This document shows, piece after piece, positions 8,697 through 18,801 of a stretch of DNA of 64,000 bases. Source of the stretch: Paracoccaceae bacterium (GTDB lineage: Bacteria; Pseudomonadota; Alphaproteobacteria; Rhodobacterales; Rhodobacteraceae); assembly GCA_004153385.1 (NCBI GenBank), contig SDAL01000002.1, positions 434,001-498,000 of the forward strand. The letters run 5' to 3'. Position 1 is the stretch's first letter; every line of letters begins with the position of its first letter. Both the position numbers and the translations under genes were made by a program. A model generated the notes under the pieces. That model searched no databases. It saw only the letters and a program-made list of their open reading frames with translations, and had not been told where the DNA came from.

Positions 8697-9782
8697 TTAC
8701 TTCGGCATTTCGGCAGTGATACCGTCGACATAGAAATTCATGCCGGACAGCGTGCCGTCATCGGCCACTTCATCCTTGGCCAGCCAGGCCTCACCGCCTT
8801 GTTTTTTCAACGGGCCGGTGAAGGGATGGTAATCGCCCGACGAAATCGAGGCGATCAGGGCCTCGGCCTCCTGTTTGACCTCGGCAGGCACCGCGTCGGT
8901 GATCTCGCCGATTTCGACCATGCCGCTATCGATACCGCCCCATGTGGCTTGGGATGTCCAGGTGCCATCCAGTGCCGCGCCAACGCGCTCGATGTAGTAG
9001 GGGGCCCAGTTGTCGATCGTAGAGGTGACGCGCGGTTTGGGCGCGAAGCTTGCCATATCCGACGCCTGACCGAATGTGATCACATCGCCTGCTTCCTGTG
9101 CCTTGGCTTGGGGCGCGGTGGAATCGGTGTGCTGCATGATGACATCGACGCCATCGGCGATCAGGGCTGCGGCGGCATCGGCCTCTTTGGCGGGGTCGAA
9201 CCAGCTATAGGCCCATACGACGCTCATCTTCACGTCGGGATTGGCCTTCTTGGCGTGGATATAGGCCGCGTTGATGCCTTGGATGACCTCGGGGATCGGG
9301 AAAGAACCGATATAGCCGATCTTGTTCGATTTGGTCATCCGGCCCGCGATCAGGCCCTGCACTGCGCGGCCCTGATAGAAGCGCGCGTCATAAGTGGCCA
9401 CGTTCTCGGACTGTTTGTAGCCGGTCGCGTGTTCGAATTTCACATCGGGGAATTTTGCCGCCACATTCATGACCGAATCCATGAACCCGAACGACGTTGC
9501 GAAAATCAGTTTATGGCCTTCCAGCGCAAGCGACGTCAGCGCGCGTTCCGCATCAGGGCCTTCGGGGACGGATTCGATAAATTTCGTCTGGATCTTGTCG
9601 CCGTATTCGGCCTCGATCGCTTGGCGACCCTGATCGTGCTGATAGGACCATCCCATATCGCCTACCGGACCGACATAGATAAACCCGACCTTCAGCGGCC
9701 CGTCTTGGGCAAAGGCCGGAAGGCCGGTTGCGGCCACACCGGCAAGCGCTGCGGTGGATGTCAGGAATGCTCTGCGTTTCAT
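8697..9782 (-). CDS. BMP-family ABC transporter substrate-binding protein
   Basis: Periplasmic binding protein of the BmpA/PnrA/Med family, whose characterised members bind purine nucleosides or related compounds. The 361-residue protein has an RR-containing signal (MKRRAFLTSTAALAGVAATG, cleaved near AFA-QDG). It continues with the family hallmarks GFIYVGPVGDMGWSYQHDQG and IGYIGSFPIPEVIQGINA. The start ATG at 9782 has AGAGGA upstream. It is the last gene of the xdhABC-transporter operon, 45 bases after the second permease and before a strong terminator. The link to xanthine dehydrogenase suggests that the cargo is a purine base or nucleoside; the exact ligand is inferred, not shown. Confidence 0.92.
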   Translation of the reverse strand: MKRRAFLTSTAALAGVAATGLPAFAQDGPLKVGFIYVGPVGDMGWSYQHDQGRQAIEAEYGDKIQTKFIESVPEGPDAERALTSLALEGHKLIFATSFGFMDSVMNVAAKFPDVKFEHATGYKQSENVATYDARFYQGRAVQGLIAGRMTKSNKIGYIGSFPIPEVIQGINAAYIHAKKANPDVKMSVVWAYSWFDPAKEADAAAALIADGVDVIMQHTDSTAPQAKAQEAGDVITFGQASDMASFAPKPRVTSTIDNWAPYYIERVGAALDGTWTSQATWGGIDSGMVEIGEITDAVPAEVKQEAEALIASISSGDYHPFTGPLKKQGGEAWLAKDEVADDGTLSGMNFYVDGITAEMPK

Positions 9783-9827
9783 AGAAAATCCTCTTTGCAG
9801 GTGGGCATGATCTGGCCCGGGTCGGCC

Positions 9828-10757
9828 TCAGCTTGAGGCATGGAAAGGTTTGCCAAGGCTTGCGGGCCCGGCCTGTGCCCCGTGGCGATGTGCGATAGAT
9901 AACAACACCAACGCGACGATGGTGACAATATACGGTGCCATTGACAAAAGATGCACGGGAATCGCATAGCCTGCTGCCTGTAATTGCAGCTGCAACGCGG
10001 TGATTCCGCCGAAAAGATAGGCGCCGATCAGAACCCGCTCGGGGCGCCACGAGGCAAACACCACAATCGCCAGCGCGATCCAGCCGGCCCCTGCGGTCAT
10101 GCCTTCGGTCCATTGTGGCACGCGCACAAGGCTAAGATAGGCCCCGCCCAGTCCCGCACAGGCCCCGCCGAAGCCAAGCGCCGCGAACCGCACCAAGATC
10201 ACCCGATAGCCAAGCGCGTGCGCGGCATGGTGGTTTTCGCCCACCGCACGCAAGATCAGCCCCGCCCGGGTGAAGCGCAAGAACCCCCACACCAACGCCA
10301 CCAGCACAAGCGACAGATACACCACCCAGTCGTGCGAGAACAAAATACGACCCAGCACCGGAATATCCGACAGCGGGCCGAAATCCAGCCGCGGTGTCGC
10401 AGGCGGGCGCATCCCCTCGTAGCTTTTGCCCAACAGGGCCGAAAGGCCCAGCCCGAAAAGCGTCAGCGCCAGACCGGTGGCCACCTGATTGGAGAGAAAA
10501 ATCTGTGTAAGCGTCGCAAACAGCAGTGCAAGAACCATGCCGCAGACCGCCCCTGCAAGAAATCCCAGATAGGCGTTCTGGGTGCTGACCGCGACGGCGA
10601 ACCCGCCGACCGCGCCCAAGATCATCATGCCTTCCACCCCGAGGTTCAGCACGCCCGCGCGCTCTGCCACCAGCTCGCCTGTGGCGGCGAGCAAAACGGG
10701 GGTAGAGGCCACCATCAGCATGGCGATAAGTGTGGTGATATCGATCCCGCCGATCAT
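9828..10757 (-). CDS. ABC transporter permease (BMP/purine type)
   Basis: Inner-membrane permease of the branched-chain/ribose-type fold (BPD_transp_2), 309 residues with about eight hydrophobic segments. The signature ELVAERAGVLNLGVEGMM near residues 28-45 is characteristic of the nucleoside (NupQ/BmpC-like) permeases paired with BMP binding proteins, and the coupling loop GENHHAAHALGYRV follows at about 190. Its start overlaps the preceding small membrane-protein gene by four bases (ATGA), so the two are translationally coupled. It pairs with the permease at 11149-12225 to form the heterodimeric channel. Confidence 0.9.
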   Translation of the reverse strand: MIGGIDITTLIAMLMVASTPVLLAATGELVAERAGVLNLGVEGMMILGAVGGFAVAVSTQNAYLGFLAGAVCGMVLALLFATLTQIFLSNQVATGLALTLFGLGLSALLGKSYEGMRPPATPRLDFGPLSDIPVLGRILFSHDWVVYLSLVLVALVWGFLRFTRAGLILRAVGENHHAAHALGYRVILVRFAALGFGGACAGLGGAYLSLVRVPQWTEGMTAGAGWIALAIVVFASWRPERVLIGAYLFGGITALQLQLQAAGYAIPVHLLSMAPYIVTIVALVLLSIAHRHGAQAGPASLGKPFHASS

Positions 10758-11152
10758 TGTGCGATCCTCTCGGCTGTTGGGGCCGCTTGCTGGCCCGTCT
10801 GTATGTCGTAGGGAAGGTCGGGCTTGGTTAATGGGCCCCAGAACAGATGCCCCAAGCCCACGCCCAGCAGTGACGCGATACCCAGCAGCGTCAGATCACG
10901 GCGCGGTTTGAACCGGCTGCCGCTGATCGGTGGCGCGGGGGCGCGACCGCGTTGATCTTTTTGGTCGCCGAATGTGCGGCGCGACCATTGCAACACTCCG
11001 CGGGTCACTTCCCACACCAGCAACAGCGCGATGGCCAGAGGTACAAATACCGTGGCCATGCCGATCCACAGCAAAACATAATACACCCCGAGCCCCGCCA
11101 GCAGACCTGCCAGGATCACCACAGGAATATGCAGCGACGGCCAGCGGGTCAT
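10754..11152 (-). CDS. Small membrane protein of unknown function in the purine importer operon
   Basis: A 132-residue protein with two closely spaced N-terminal hydrophobic helices (about residues 10-50), a basic cytoplasmic-looking middle stretch (RRTFGDQKDQRGR) and a third hydrophobic helix at about 90-108. It shares four-base ATGA overlaps with both flanking permease genes, so it is made in step with them and is clearly part of the operon. I do not recognise the family. It could be an accessory or assembly subunit of the transporter; that is inference from position only. Such an insertion between the two permeases is not part of the textbook BMP transporter layout. Confidence 0.7.
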   Translation of the reverse strand: MTRWPSLHIPVVILAGLLAGLGVYYVLLWIGMATVFVPLAIALLLVWEVTRGVLQWSRRTFGDQKDQRGRAPAPPISGSRFKPRRDLTLLGIASLLGVGLGHLFWGPLTKPDLPYDIQTGQQAAPTAERIAQ

Positions 11153-12225
11153 GCGCGCCTCCCGAAGCGGATGCGGTAGTTGGTCAGCACATCAAAGCCC
11201 AGCAAGAAAAACAGCAACATGCCTTGGAACACCTGAATTGCGGCAGGGGGCAGTTGCAGCATCAGCTGTGCGACATCGCCCCCGATGTAGGTCAGCGCCA
11301 TCAACAGGCCCGCCAGCAGCACGCCCACCGGATGCAGACGCCCCAGAAAGGCCACGATAATCGCGGTAAAGCCATAGCCTGCATTGAAACTGTCGGTGAC
11401 CTGCCCCGAGGGGCCTGCCACCTCGAACAGGCCCGCCATACCGGCGAAAGCCCCCGACAGACCAAGGCAGAAAATCACAAGCCGTTTGGGCTCCACGCCT
11501 GCGAACCGCGCGGCCCGAGGGGCCTCGCCCGCGACGCGGATGCGAAAGCCCGCGATATGACGATGCATCAGGATATAGGTGAAGATCACCGCGATAAGGG
11601 CCGCGACCACCCCCCAATGCGCGCCGGTACCTGCCAGCAATTCGGGATTATGCGCAGAAGGGTATTGTTGCAGGTTGCGCGATCCGGGCATGCCGAACCC
11701 GTCGGGGTTTTTAAGCGGGCCGAAGGCCATATAGGCCAGAAGGTTTTCCGCCACATACACCAGCATCAACGACACCAGAATCTCGTTCACGCCGAAGGCG
11801 ACCTTCAGCAGGGCCGGTATCAACCCCCAGACCAGACCGCCAAGCGCCCCCATGACCACCATCGCGGGAAACAACCAGACCGTTTCTGCGGGATAGAGAT
11901 GCAGCGCAAGCCACGCGCCCGAAAGTGCGCCCACAATGTACTGCCCCTCGGCCCCGATATTCCAGATGCCGGCACGAAAGCCCACCGCAAGGCCCGAGGC
12001 AATCAGGATAAGGGGGGCTGCCTTCACCAGAAGCTGGCCGCGGAAATACGAGGCATTTGGCCCCAGTATCGGGTCCCAGAAAATCGCGCGGATGGCCTCG
12101 AACGGATCGGTGCCAAGGGCTGCAAACAGCAACCCGCCCGCGATCATCGTGGCAAGCACCGCCAACAGCGGCGTGGCCCATGCCCAGCGTGCAGACGGGG
12201 CGGGGCGTTTGATAAGGGTGATCAT
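11149..12225 (-). CDS. ABC transporter permease (BMP/purine type)
   Basis: The larger permease of the pair, 358 residues, with an N-terminal cytoplasmic stretch (MITLIKRPAPSARW) and about eight to ten membrane segments. WNIGAEGQYIVGAL near residues 87-100 and the coupling motif VAGEAPRAARFAGV near 230 are typical of NupP/BmpB-like permeases of the BPD_transp_2 family. It overlaps the ATPase gene by four bases upstream and the small membrane-protein gene by four bases downstream. It acts with the other permease, the twin ATPase and the BMP binding protein. Confidence 0.9.
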   Translation of the reverse strand: MITLIKRPAPSARWAWATPLLAVLATMIAGGLLFAALGTDPFEAIRAIFWDPILGPNASYFRGQLLVKAAPLILIASGLAVGFRAGIWNIGAEGQYIVGALSGAWLALHLYPAETVWLFPAMVVMGALGGLVWGLIPALLKVAFGVNEILVSLMLVYVAENLLAYMAFGPLKNPDGFGMPGSRNLQQYPSAHNPELLAGTGAHWGVVAALIAVIFTYILMHRHIAGFRIRVAGEAPRAARFAGVEPKRLVIFCLGLSGAFAGMAGLFEVAGPSGQVTDSFNAGYGFTAIIVAFLGRLHPVGVLLAGLLMALTYIGGDVAQLMLQLPPAAIQVFQGMLLFFLLGFDVLTNYRIRFGRRA

Positions 12226-13778
12226 GCCGGGCCTCCGTCGTGGGCGGCGTGCGTGCCATGAGGCGCGTCGGCCGGCGTCATCCCGTGTGCACCGCCCAGC
12301 ATCAGGCCGATATCCTCGATACTCAGCCCGTCGGTCTTGTGCGGGACAGACAGCCGTCCTTCGTTCAGTGCGGCGAAATGGTCGGAAATCTCCATCAACT
12401 CGTCCAGATCTTGTGAAATCACGATGACCGCGCCCCCTCTGGCCGCGACATCCAGAAGCGATTGCCGGATGGCGGCGGCAGCGGCGGCATCAACGCCCCA
12501 TGTGGGTTGATTGACCACCAGAACATCGGGCTGTTGCAAGACCTCGCGCCCGATGACAAACTTTTGCAGATTGCCACCCGACAGGGCCTGTGCCGCGACC
12601 TGCGGGCCGGGGGTGCGCACATCGAAGGCCCCGATGATCTTTTCGGCAAACGCCTTGGTGGCGCGCGTATCCACAAACCCGTGAGGGGCAAGGGGCTGGC
12701 GTACGCAACCGGTCAGCAATGTGTTGTCGGTCAGGCTCATGGCAGGCACGGCGGCATGTCCCAGACGCTCCTCGGGGGCTGTCAGCACGCCCAGACGCCG
12801 GCGCGCATTGGGCGCAAGCGTGCTGATATCGCGCCCGTTGAACGTGACCGTGCCGCTGGCAGAAGGCCGCTCGCCCGAGAGGGTGGCCAGCAATTCTTCC
12901 TGACCGTTGCCGGCCACACCACCGATGCCCAGCACCTCGCCTTTGTGCAGGTTAAGCGATACATCCTTGAGCGAGGGGCCGAATTGCGACAGGGGCGCAA
13001 GGTCCAGACCCGTGACGGACAACACCACATCCCCCAACCGGCGCTCTGCGCGGTCGGTCAGTTTCAGCTCCGCCCCGACCATCATCTCCGCCAGTTCGCG
13101 GGCGGATTTGTCGCGCGGCCTGCAAGACCCCACGATCTTGCCGCCGCGCAGGATCGTGGCACGTTTGCAAATGGAGCGGATCTCTTCGAGCTTGTGGCTG
13201 ATATAAAGGATCGCGGTGCCTTCGGCGGACAGTTGGCGCAGGGTTCGAAACAGGATCTCGACTTCTTGCGGTGTCAGCACGCTTGTGGGTTCGTCCATGA
13301 TCAGCAGTTTGGGGTCTTGCAGCAGGCAGCGCACGATCTCGACGCGTTGACGCTCGCCCGCCGACAGGTCCGCCACACGGCGCGCAGGATCAAGCGGCAG
13401 GCCGTATTGGGTGGAAATCTCGCGGATCTTGCGGGCAAGCTGGCGCAAACCGGGCGGGTTTTCCATGCCCAGTGCCACGTTCTCGGCCACGCTTAGTGCA
13501 TCGAACAACGAGAAATGCTGGAACACCATTGCCACCCCTGCGGAGCGCGCGGCGCGCGGTTCGGGCGGGGCGAAGGGGTTGCCGTGCAGATGCATCTGGC
13601 CGCTATCGGGTTTGACCAACCCGTAGATCATCTTGACCAGCGTGGATTTACCCGCCCCGTTTTCGCCCAAAAGCGCGTGAATTTCCCCTGGCATGATGTC
13701 AAAACTGACATCACTGTTGGCCACAACGCCGGGGTAGGCCTTTGTAAGGCCATCGATAGTCAGCAGCGTGTCACTCAC
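12222..13778 (-). CDS. Twin-domain ABC transporter ATPase (BMP/purine type)
   Basis: Energises the importer. Two ABC domains are fused in about 518 residues. The first has a Walker A GENGAGKST (about residue 37), signature LSAGERQRVEI and Walker B LLIMDEPT. The second is degenerate, with GVAGNGQEEL in place of Walker A and signature LSGGNLQK, as is usual for sugar and nucleoside importers. I choose the GTG at 13778, ten bases after AGGAG; a TTG nine bases further up is too close to it. The GTG overlaps the xdhC stop (GTGAGTGA), coupling the importer to the xanthine dehydrogenase genes. Confidence 0.92.
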   Translation of the reverse strand: MSDTLLTIDGLTKAYPGVVANSDVSFDIMPGEIHALLGENGAGKSTLVKMIYGLVKPDSGQMHLHGNPFAPPEPRAARSAGVAMVFQHFSLFDALSVAENVALGMENPPGLRQLARKIREISTQYGLPLDPARRVADLSAGERQRVEIVRCLLQDPKLLIMDEPTSVLTPQEVEILFRTLRQLSAEGTAILYISHKLEEIRSICKRATILRGGKIVGSCRPRDKSARELAEMMVGAELKLTDRAERRLGDVVLSVTGLDLAPLSQFGPSLKDVSLNLHKGEVLGIGGVAGNGQEELLATLSGERPSASGTVTFNGRDISTLAPNARRRLGVLTAPEERLGHAAVPAMSLTDNTLLTGCVRQPLAPHGFVDTRATKAFAEKIIGAFDVRTPGPQVAAQALSGGNLQKFVIGREVLQQPDVLVVNQPTWGVDAAAAAAIRQSLLDVAARGGAVIVISQDLDELMEISDHFAALNEGRLSVPHKTDGLSIEDIGLMLGGAHGMTPADAPHGTHAAHDGGPA

Positions 13779-14739
13779 CGCGCGCAATCTCCTGAGCTGT
13801 GTGGTTCGTTATTTTCGCCCTCAGTAACGTGCAGGCGACCCCTACCGCAATGGCTTGCGGGTGTTTGCCAAGCGCCGGATCACCGATTGGGCAGGAGATT
13901 TGGGAAATTGCGGCAGATGTGTGGCCCAGATCGCCCAAGCGTTTGCGAAATCTGGCCCATTTCGTGGCAGACCCGATCAGGCCGACCGCCCCAAAGCCGT
14001 GATGCAGCAGGCGGTGGCACAGCTCCAGATCCAGCGCGTGCGAATAGGTCAGGATGTAGTGATGCGCGTCCGCTGGGGCCAGCGATACCAGATCGGCGGG
14101 ATTTTCCGCGACAAGCTGGCGGGTGTTTCGGGGGCTGTCTTCGGGAAATCGGTCCGTACCTGTGTCCGTCCAGCTAAGCGCCACGTCCGGCAGGGGCGAC
14201 AGCACGGACACAAGCGCACGGCCCACATGCCCCGCCCCCCAGATCCAGACCGGCAGGCGCTGTGGCGCGACCTCCTCCAACAGCCAGCCCGCGACCATCA
14301 GGGGAAGGCAGGATGTGCCGTTGCGGTGGCGCGCCAGCGCACGCTGCACGGCCAATGGCGTGGCGGTTGGCGTGGCGGCGCGGGCCGGTATGGCGGGCGT
14401 TCCAGCACAGGGCACGGGGCGCGCATGAACGGGGCCCGTGATCGCGGCCACGGCGGCACGGTCAAAGCGTTCATAGACCAGAGTAACCGCGCCACCGCAG
14501 CATTGCCCGCGCTGCGGCCCCAATGCGACCCGTTCGACCCCTTCGCGCCCCGCACGGGCCGCCGTGATGGCCAGATGTTCCAGCGCCCCGCCGCCAATCG
14601 TGCCATCACAAAAGGTGTCCCCCACCAACATCTCTGCCCCCGCCTCGCGCGGGGTGGAGCCATGGACCTCGGCCACAATAACGCGGATCACCGGCCCCGC
14701 AGAGGTCATGCGGTGCAGATGCTCGGGATCAAGGCTCAT
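13771..14739 (-). CDS. xdhC: Xanthine dehydrogenase accessory protein XdhC
   Basis: A cytoplasmic chaperone that binds the molybdenum cofactor, oversees its sulfuration and inserts it into XdhB. The protein is 322 residues: an N-terminal XdhC/CoxI region with STPREAGAEMLV and GTIGGGALEHLA plus the cysteine pair in GQCCGG, then a Rossmann-like C-terminal region starting WIWGAGHVGRAL. I start at the ATG at 14739, which overlaps the xdhB stop by four bases; the longer open frame upstream only shadows xdhB. It is not part of the mature enzyme but is required for its activity in related bacteria. Confidence 0.92.
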   Translation of the reverse strand: MSLDPEHLHRMTSAGPVIRVIVAEVHGSTPREAGAEMLVGDTFCDGTIGGGALEHLAITAARAGREGVERVALGPQRGQCCGGAVTLVYERFDRAAVAAITGPVHARPVPCAGTPAIPARAATPTATPLAVQRALARHRNGTSCLPLMVAGWLLEEVAPQRLPVWIWGAGHVGRALVSVLSPLPDVALSWTDTGTDRFPEDSPRNTRQLVAENPADLVSLAPADAHHYILTYSHALDLELCHRLLHHGFGAVGLIGSATKWARFRKRLGDLGHTSAAISQISCPIGDPALGKHPQAIAVGVACTLLRAKITNHTAQEIARGE

Positions 14740-17114
14740 GCGCTGCCCTCTGCGCGCGAGATGGCCGCCAAGATCGCCTCGGGGGTGGCAGGCGCGCGCA
14801 GGGCCGCCCAGTGCGGGCCGCAGGCCTGACAGGCGGCCTGAAGCGCGAAATAGACCGAGTTGGCCAGCATGAACGGCGGCTCTCCCACGGCTTTGGAGCG
14901 GTAGATCGTGGCCGCAGGATTGGCCTCGTCCCACAGCGTGACATTGAACTGTGCGGGGGCATCCGCAGTGGCCGGAATTTTATAGGTCGAGGGGGCGTGG
15001 GTGCGCAGCGCCCCTGTGTCGTCCCAGACCAGCTCTTCGGTGGTAAGCCATCCCATGCCTTGCACGAACCCGCCTTCGATCTGGCCGCGATCCACCGCCG
15101 GATTGAGCGAATGCCCCGCATCATGCAAGATATCGCAGCGCAAGACACGGTTCTCGCCGGTGCGGCGGTCGATCACCACCTCGCTGACCGCGGCGCCATA
15201 GGCGAAGTAGTAAAACGGCTGCCCGCGTCCGGCCTGCCTGTCCCATGAAATATCGGGTGTGGCATAATAGCCGGTGGATGACAGGCTGATGCGGGCCTCA
15301 TAGGCGGTGGCGACGGCTTGGGCGAATGTCATGCGGGTGTCGCCCGCGATCACCTCGCCTGCCGCAAAGCGCACATCCTGCGCGGTCATACCTGCTGCAT
15401 CGGCCATCATTTGCGCGATCCGTCCGCGGATTGTCTCGCACGCGGCCCGTACGGCCATACCGTTCAGGTCGGTCCCCGACGAGGCCGCCGTGGCAGAGGT
15501 GTTGGGCACCTTGTCGGTATCGGTGGCCGAGATGCGCACCCGCTCCAGCCCCACGCCGAATATCTCTGCGGCGATCTGGCAGATCTTGATGTGCAGCCCC
15601 TGACCCATCTCTGTGCCACCGTGGTTCAGCCGGATCGTGCCGTCATTATAGACATTCACAAGTGCGCCGGCCTGATTGAGATGGCTAAGCGTAAAAGAGA
15701 TCCCGAACTTCACAGGCGCCAGCGCCAGCCCGCGTTTGAAGACCGTGTTTTGCGCGTTCCATGCAGCCACCTGTTTTTGGCGGGCGGCAAGATCGCATTG
15801 CTGCCCAAGACGTTTTGTCAGGCTGTGCAGGATGAAATCACGCACAGGCTGGCCGTAATGGGTGTGGCGGAGCGGTGTGGTGCGCGCAGGCGTCAATACC
15901 TCCGGCGGGGCGTCTTCGGCCGGATTCCGCGTGTCGTTGACGGGCGAGGGGGCGGAGAAGGGCGCTGTCTCTTTTTCGGGGTAGAAATTGCGGCGGCGCA
16001 GTTCCAGCGGGTCCATGTCCATCACGTTGGCCAGATGCTCCATCGCGGCCTCGCAGCCCAGCATCCCCTGCGGCCCGCCAAAGCCGCGGTAAGCGGTGTT
16101 GGACTGGGTGTTGGTGCGCAGACGAAGGCTTTCGATCCGCAGGGCAGGGAAGTAATAGGCGCTGTCGCCATGCAGCATGGCGCGATCACAGACCGGCAGG
16201 GACAGGTCCATCGACCAGCCGCAACGGGCCAGCTGGCGGAAGCTGGCGCCTGTGATCTGTCCGGTGTCATCCGCGCCGATTTGGTACTCCACGCGGAAAT
16301 CGTGACGTTTACCGGTGATGATCATGTCATCGTCGCGATCATACCGCATTTTACAGGCCTGCCCCGTGGCGCGCGCGCCCAGCGCACAGGCGATCGCGGG
16401 CTGGTTGCCTTGGCTTTCCTTGCCACCAAATCCCCCGCCCATACGGCGCATCTCTACCCGCACATCATGCATATGCAGGCCCAAAGCTTCTGCCACCTTG
16501 TGCTGGATTTCGGTTGGATGCTGGGAAGAGCATCGGATCAGCATGCCTTGATCTTGAGGTTCGGCTAGTGCGGCCTGACCTTCCAGATAGAAGTGCTCCT
16601 GCCCGCCGATCTCGATCGTGCCTTGTGCCATATGTGCTGCACGTTCCAAGCCTTCCGCCGGATCGGCGTTTTGCCAGATGACCGGACCGCCCTCATACCA
16701 GCTTTTGGCGGCGAGCGCGTCGTCAATGCTGATAATGGCTGGGCGGGGGGTATAGGTGATCTTCGCGCGGCGCGCGGCACGGCGCGCTGCGTGATGGCTG
16801 CGGGCCACCACGATAAACACCGGCTGTCCTATGTATTCCACCACATCCTCTGCCAGCAGCGGTTCCGCCCAGCCGCGCTGGCATGAGGCGTCATTATGGC
16901 CGGGGATGTCTTTTGCGGTAAGCACACACACGACATCTGGACTGTTGCGCACCGGCGCCAGATCCATTGCATCAATGCCCGCGTGCGCTTGGCTTGACAA
17001 GCCAAATGCCAGATGCAGGCAGCCCGCAGGCACAGGTAGATCATCAATATAGCGGGCTTGACCGGTGACATGCAGGCGGGCGGATTCATGGGGAAGCGGT
17101 TTTGCAATACTCAT
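14736..17114 (-). CDS. xdhB: Xanthine dehydrogenase molybdopterin-binding (large) subunit
   Basis: Catalytic subunit that oxidises hypoxanthine and xanthine to urate at a molybdenum centre. The 792-residue protein carries the family blocks [10 protein letters not shown] (about residue 225), [12 protein letters not shown] (about 495) and, near the C-terminus, [10 protein letters not shown], which contains the catalytic glutamate equivalent of mammalian Glu1261. Its ATG overlaps the xdhA stop by four bases, and the xdhC start overlaps its stop. Split XdhA/XdhB subunits with a separate XdhC are the usual arrangement in alphaproteobacteria. The order and completeness argue for a functional enzyme. 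Confidence 0.95.
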   Translation of the reverse strand: MSIAKPLPHESARLHVTGQARYIDDLPVPAGCLHLAFGLSSQAHAGIDAMDLAPVRNSPDVVCVLTAKDIPGHNDASCQRGWAEPLLAEDVVEYIGQPVFIVVARSHHAARRAARRAKITYTPRPAIISIDDALAAKSWYEGGPVIWQNADPAEGLERAAHMAQGTIEIGGQEHFYLEGQAALAEPQDQGMLIRCSSQHPTEIQHKVAEALGLHMHDVRVEMRRMGGGFGGKESQGNQPAIACALGARATGQACKMRYDRDDDMIITGKRHDFRVEYQIGADDTGQITGASFRQLARCGWSMDLSLPVCDRAMLHGDSAYYFPALRIESLRLRTNTQSNTAYRGFGGPQGMLGCEAAMEHLANVMDMDPLELRRRNFYPEKETAPFSAPSPVNDTRNPAEDAPPEVLTPARTTPLRHTHYGQPVRDFILHSLTKRLGQQCDLAARQKQVAAWNAQNTVFKRGLALAPVKFGISFTLSHLNQAGALVNVYNDGTIRLNHGGTEMGQGLHIKICQIAAEIFGVGLERVRISATDTDKVPNTSATAASSGTDLNGMAVRAACETIRGRIAQMMADAAGMTAQDVRFAAGEVIAGDTRMTFAQAVATAYEARISLSSTGYYATPDISWDRQAGRGQPFYYFAYGAAVSEVVIDRRTGENRVLRCDILHDAGHSLNPAVDRGQIEGGFVQGMGWLTTEELVWDDTGALRTHAPSTYKIPATADAPAQFNVTLWDEANPAATIYRSKAVGEPPFMLANSVYFALQAACQACGPHWAALRAPATPEAILAAISRAEGSA

Positions 17115-18517
17115 GGGCGCATCTCCGCCACAGTGGATAGATCATGAAGTGTGGTTTCATCGCCCAGTTGTCGTGCCAGATAGCGCTGGGCCAGCGCCTT
17201 GGCCGTTTGCATACGGTAGGCCGCACTTGCCCGCATATCCGACAGGGGCTGGAAATCGGTTTCGAGTGCTGGCAGCGCGTGCTGGAGTGTTTGCATGGTC
17301 AAGGGCTGGCCTGTCAGGGCCGCCTCAAAGGCCGCAGCCCGTTTGGGAACGCCCGCTATGCCGCCGAACGCCACGCGCGCGGTGGCAATAACACCGCCAT
17401 CAAGGGTGATATTGAAACAGCCGCACACCGCCGAAATATCCTGATCAAAGCGTTTCGATATTTTATAACAGGCAAGATCGGGGGTGTGGTTCGGGATGTT
17501 GACGGATTGCACAAACTCGCCCGGTTGGCGATCCTGTTTGCCGTATTCAATAAAGAACGCCTCCAGCGGAATCGTGCGGCGAGTGTCTTTTAGGCGCAGG
17601 GTCAGCGTCGCGCCCATCGCGATCAGCGCAGGCGGAAGGTCCCCGATAGGCGAGCCGTTGGCAATATTGCCGCCGATGGTCGCGGCCTGCCGGATCTGTT
17701 CTGACGCAAACCGGCGCAGCAGCTCGCCCATGCCCGGATGGCTGTGGGCCAGATGATGGCGCAGCCGTGCGATGCTGACACCCGCGCCAATCACAATCTG
17801 GTCCTGGGTCTGTTCGATCTGTTGCAAATCGCGGCATCCGCCAAGATATGCCACACGCCCGAGATCTTTCATGCCTTTCGTGACCCACAAAGCCACATCG
17901 GTGGCGCCTGCGATCAATGTGGCATCTGGGTTGTCGCTATACCACGCGGCCAGATCATCGGCGCATTGCGGCAGATAGGCACGGGCCTCGCGATCGGGGG
18001 CGCTGGGCGCGCAAGTGGACGCATTGATGCGCGCGGGATCATCCATCCAGTCCGGCACCGGCATCTGGGCTGCGGCGCGGGCGGCACGCAAGATTGGCGC
18101 ATAGCCCGTGCAGCGACACAGGTTGCCCGCCAGAAAATCGGTGTGATCGGTTCTGCCGGTTTGATGGGCCACAGCCATCGAGGCGATAAACCCAGGTGTG
18201 CAAAAGCCGCACTGGCTGCCGTGGTGATCAATCATCGCCTGCTGGACGGGATGCAGCTGCGCCTTGGGACCAGTGATCCCCTCGACCGTGCGCAGTGCCT
18301 TGCCTGCCAGATGCGGCATCATCATCAGGCAGGCGTTCATCGGGCGGCTGCCGTCAGGATCGGTGACAATCACGGTGCAAGCCCCGCAATCGCCCTCGTT
18401 ACAGCCCTCTTTCGTCGCGCATAGCCCCTCGGCGCGCAACCAGTCCAACACCGACTGGGTTGCATCCGCGACAGGTGCCCGTCGGGTTTCTCCGTTGAGA
18501 AGAAACGATATCTCCAT
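17111..18517 (-). CDS. xdhA: Xanthine dehydrogenase FeS/FAD (small) subunit
   Basis: Electron-transfer subunit carrying two [2Fe-2S] clusters and FAD, passing electrons to NAD. It is about 468 residues. The plant-ferredoxin domain has Cys39, Cys44 and Cys47 in CNEGDCGAC. The second cluster domain has CGFC near 105 and NLCRCTGY near 137. An FAD-binding and CO-dehydrogenase flavoprotein C-terminal region follows with [12 protein letters not shown] start at the ATG at 18517 ([10 protein letters not shown], family-like). A GTG 18 bases upstream has a better AAGG spacing and is possible. It opens the purine operon; the promoter should lie in the 284 bases shared with divergent dnaE. Confidence 0.93.
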   Translation of the reverse strand: MEISFLLNGETRRAPVADATQSVLDWLRAEGLCATKEGCNEGDCGACTVIVTDPDGSRPMNACLMMMPHLAGKALRTVEGITGPKAQLHPVQQAMIDHHGSQCGFCTPGFIASMAVAHQTGRTDHTDFLAGNLCRCTGYAPILRAARAAAQMPVPDWMDDPARINASTCAPSAPDREARAYLPQCADDLAAWYSDNPDATLIAGATDVALWVTKGMKDLGRVAYLGGCRDLQQIEQTQDQIVIGAGVSIARLRHHLAHSHPGMGELLRRFASEQIRQAATIGGNIANGSPIGDLPPALIAMGATLTLRLKDTRRTIPLEAFFIEYGKQDRQPGEFVQSVNIPNHTPDLACYKISKRFDQDISAVCGCFNITLDGGVIATARVAFGGIAGVPKRAAAFEAALTGQPLTMQTLQHALPALETDFQPLSDMRASAAYRMQTAKALAQRYLARQLGDETTLHDLSTVAEMRP

Positions 18518-18801
18518 GAAAACGACTTTCGCCACGATACCTTGGTCTTTGCGCAGCCCAGCCCGATGTGGCGGAAAGCAGGCAGCGCGGTGTGGCCTTG
18601 CGGCCCGCCCGTTCCCATCAGAAAAGCGGTAATGGCAGGTGTTTGGCAAGGCCGGTGGCGCGTCCGGTCCGGCTTGGGGCAGGGTTTGCCGCATTTTTAA
18701 GCACAAAGGTATTCCAACATCCGCAGCCCGTTCGGTAAACTTGAACAGGCTGGATGCATTTGTGGCTTTTTCAACGGCCCGTGGCGGCGTAGGTTGGGGC
18801 C

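Noticed and set aside
10930-12261. 443-codon plus-strand frame opposite the permease genes
   Set aside because: Rich in His, Arg and Gln, as expected for the complement of a membrane-protein gene.
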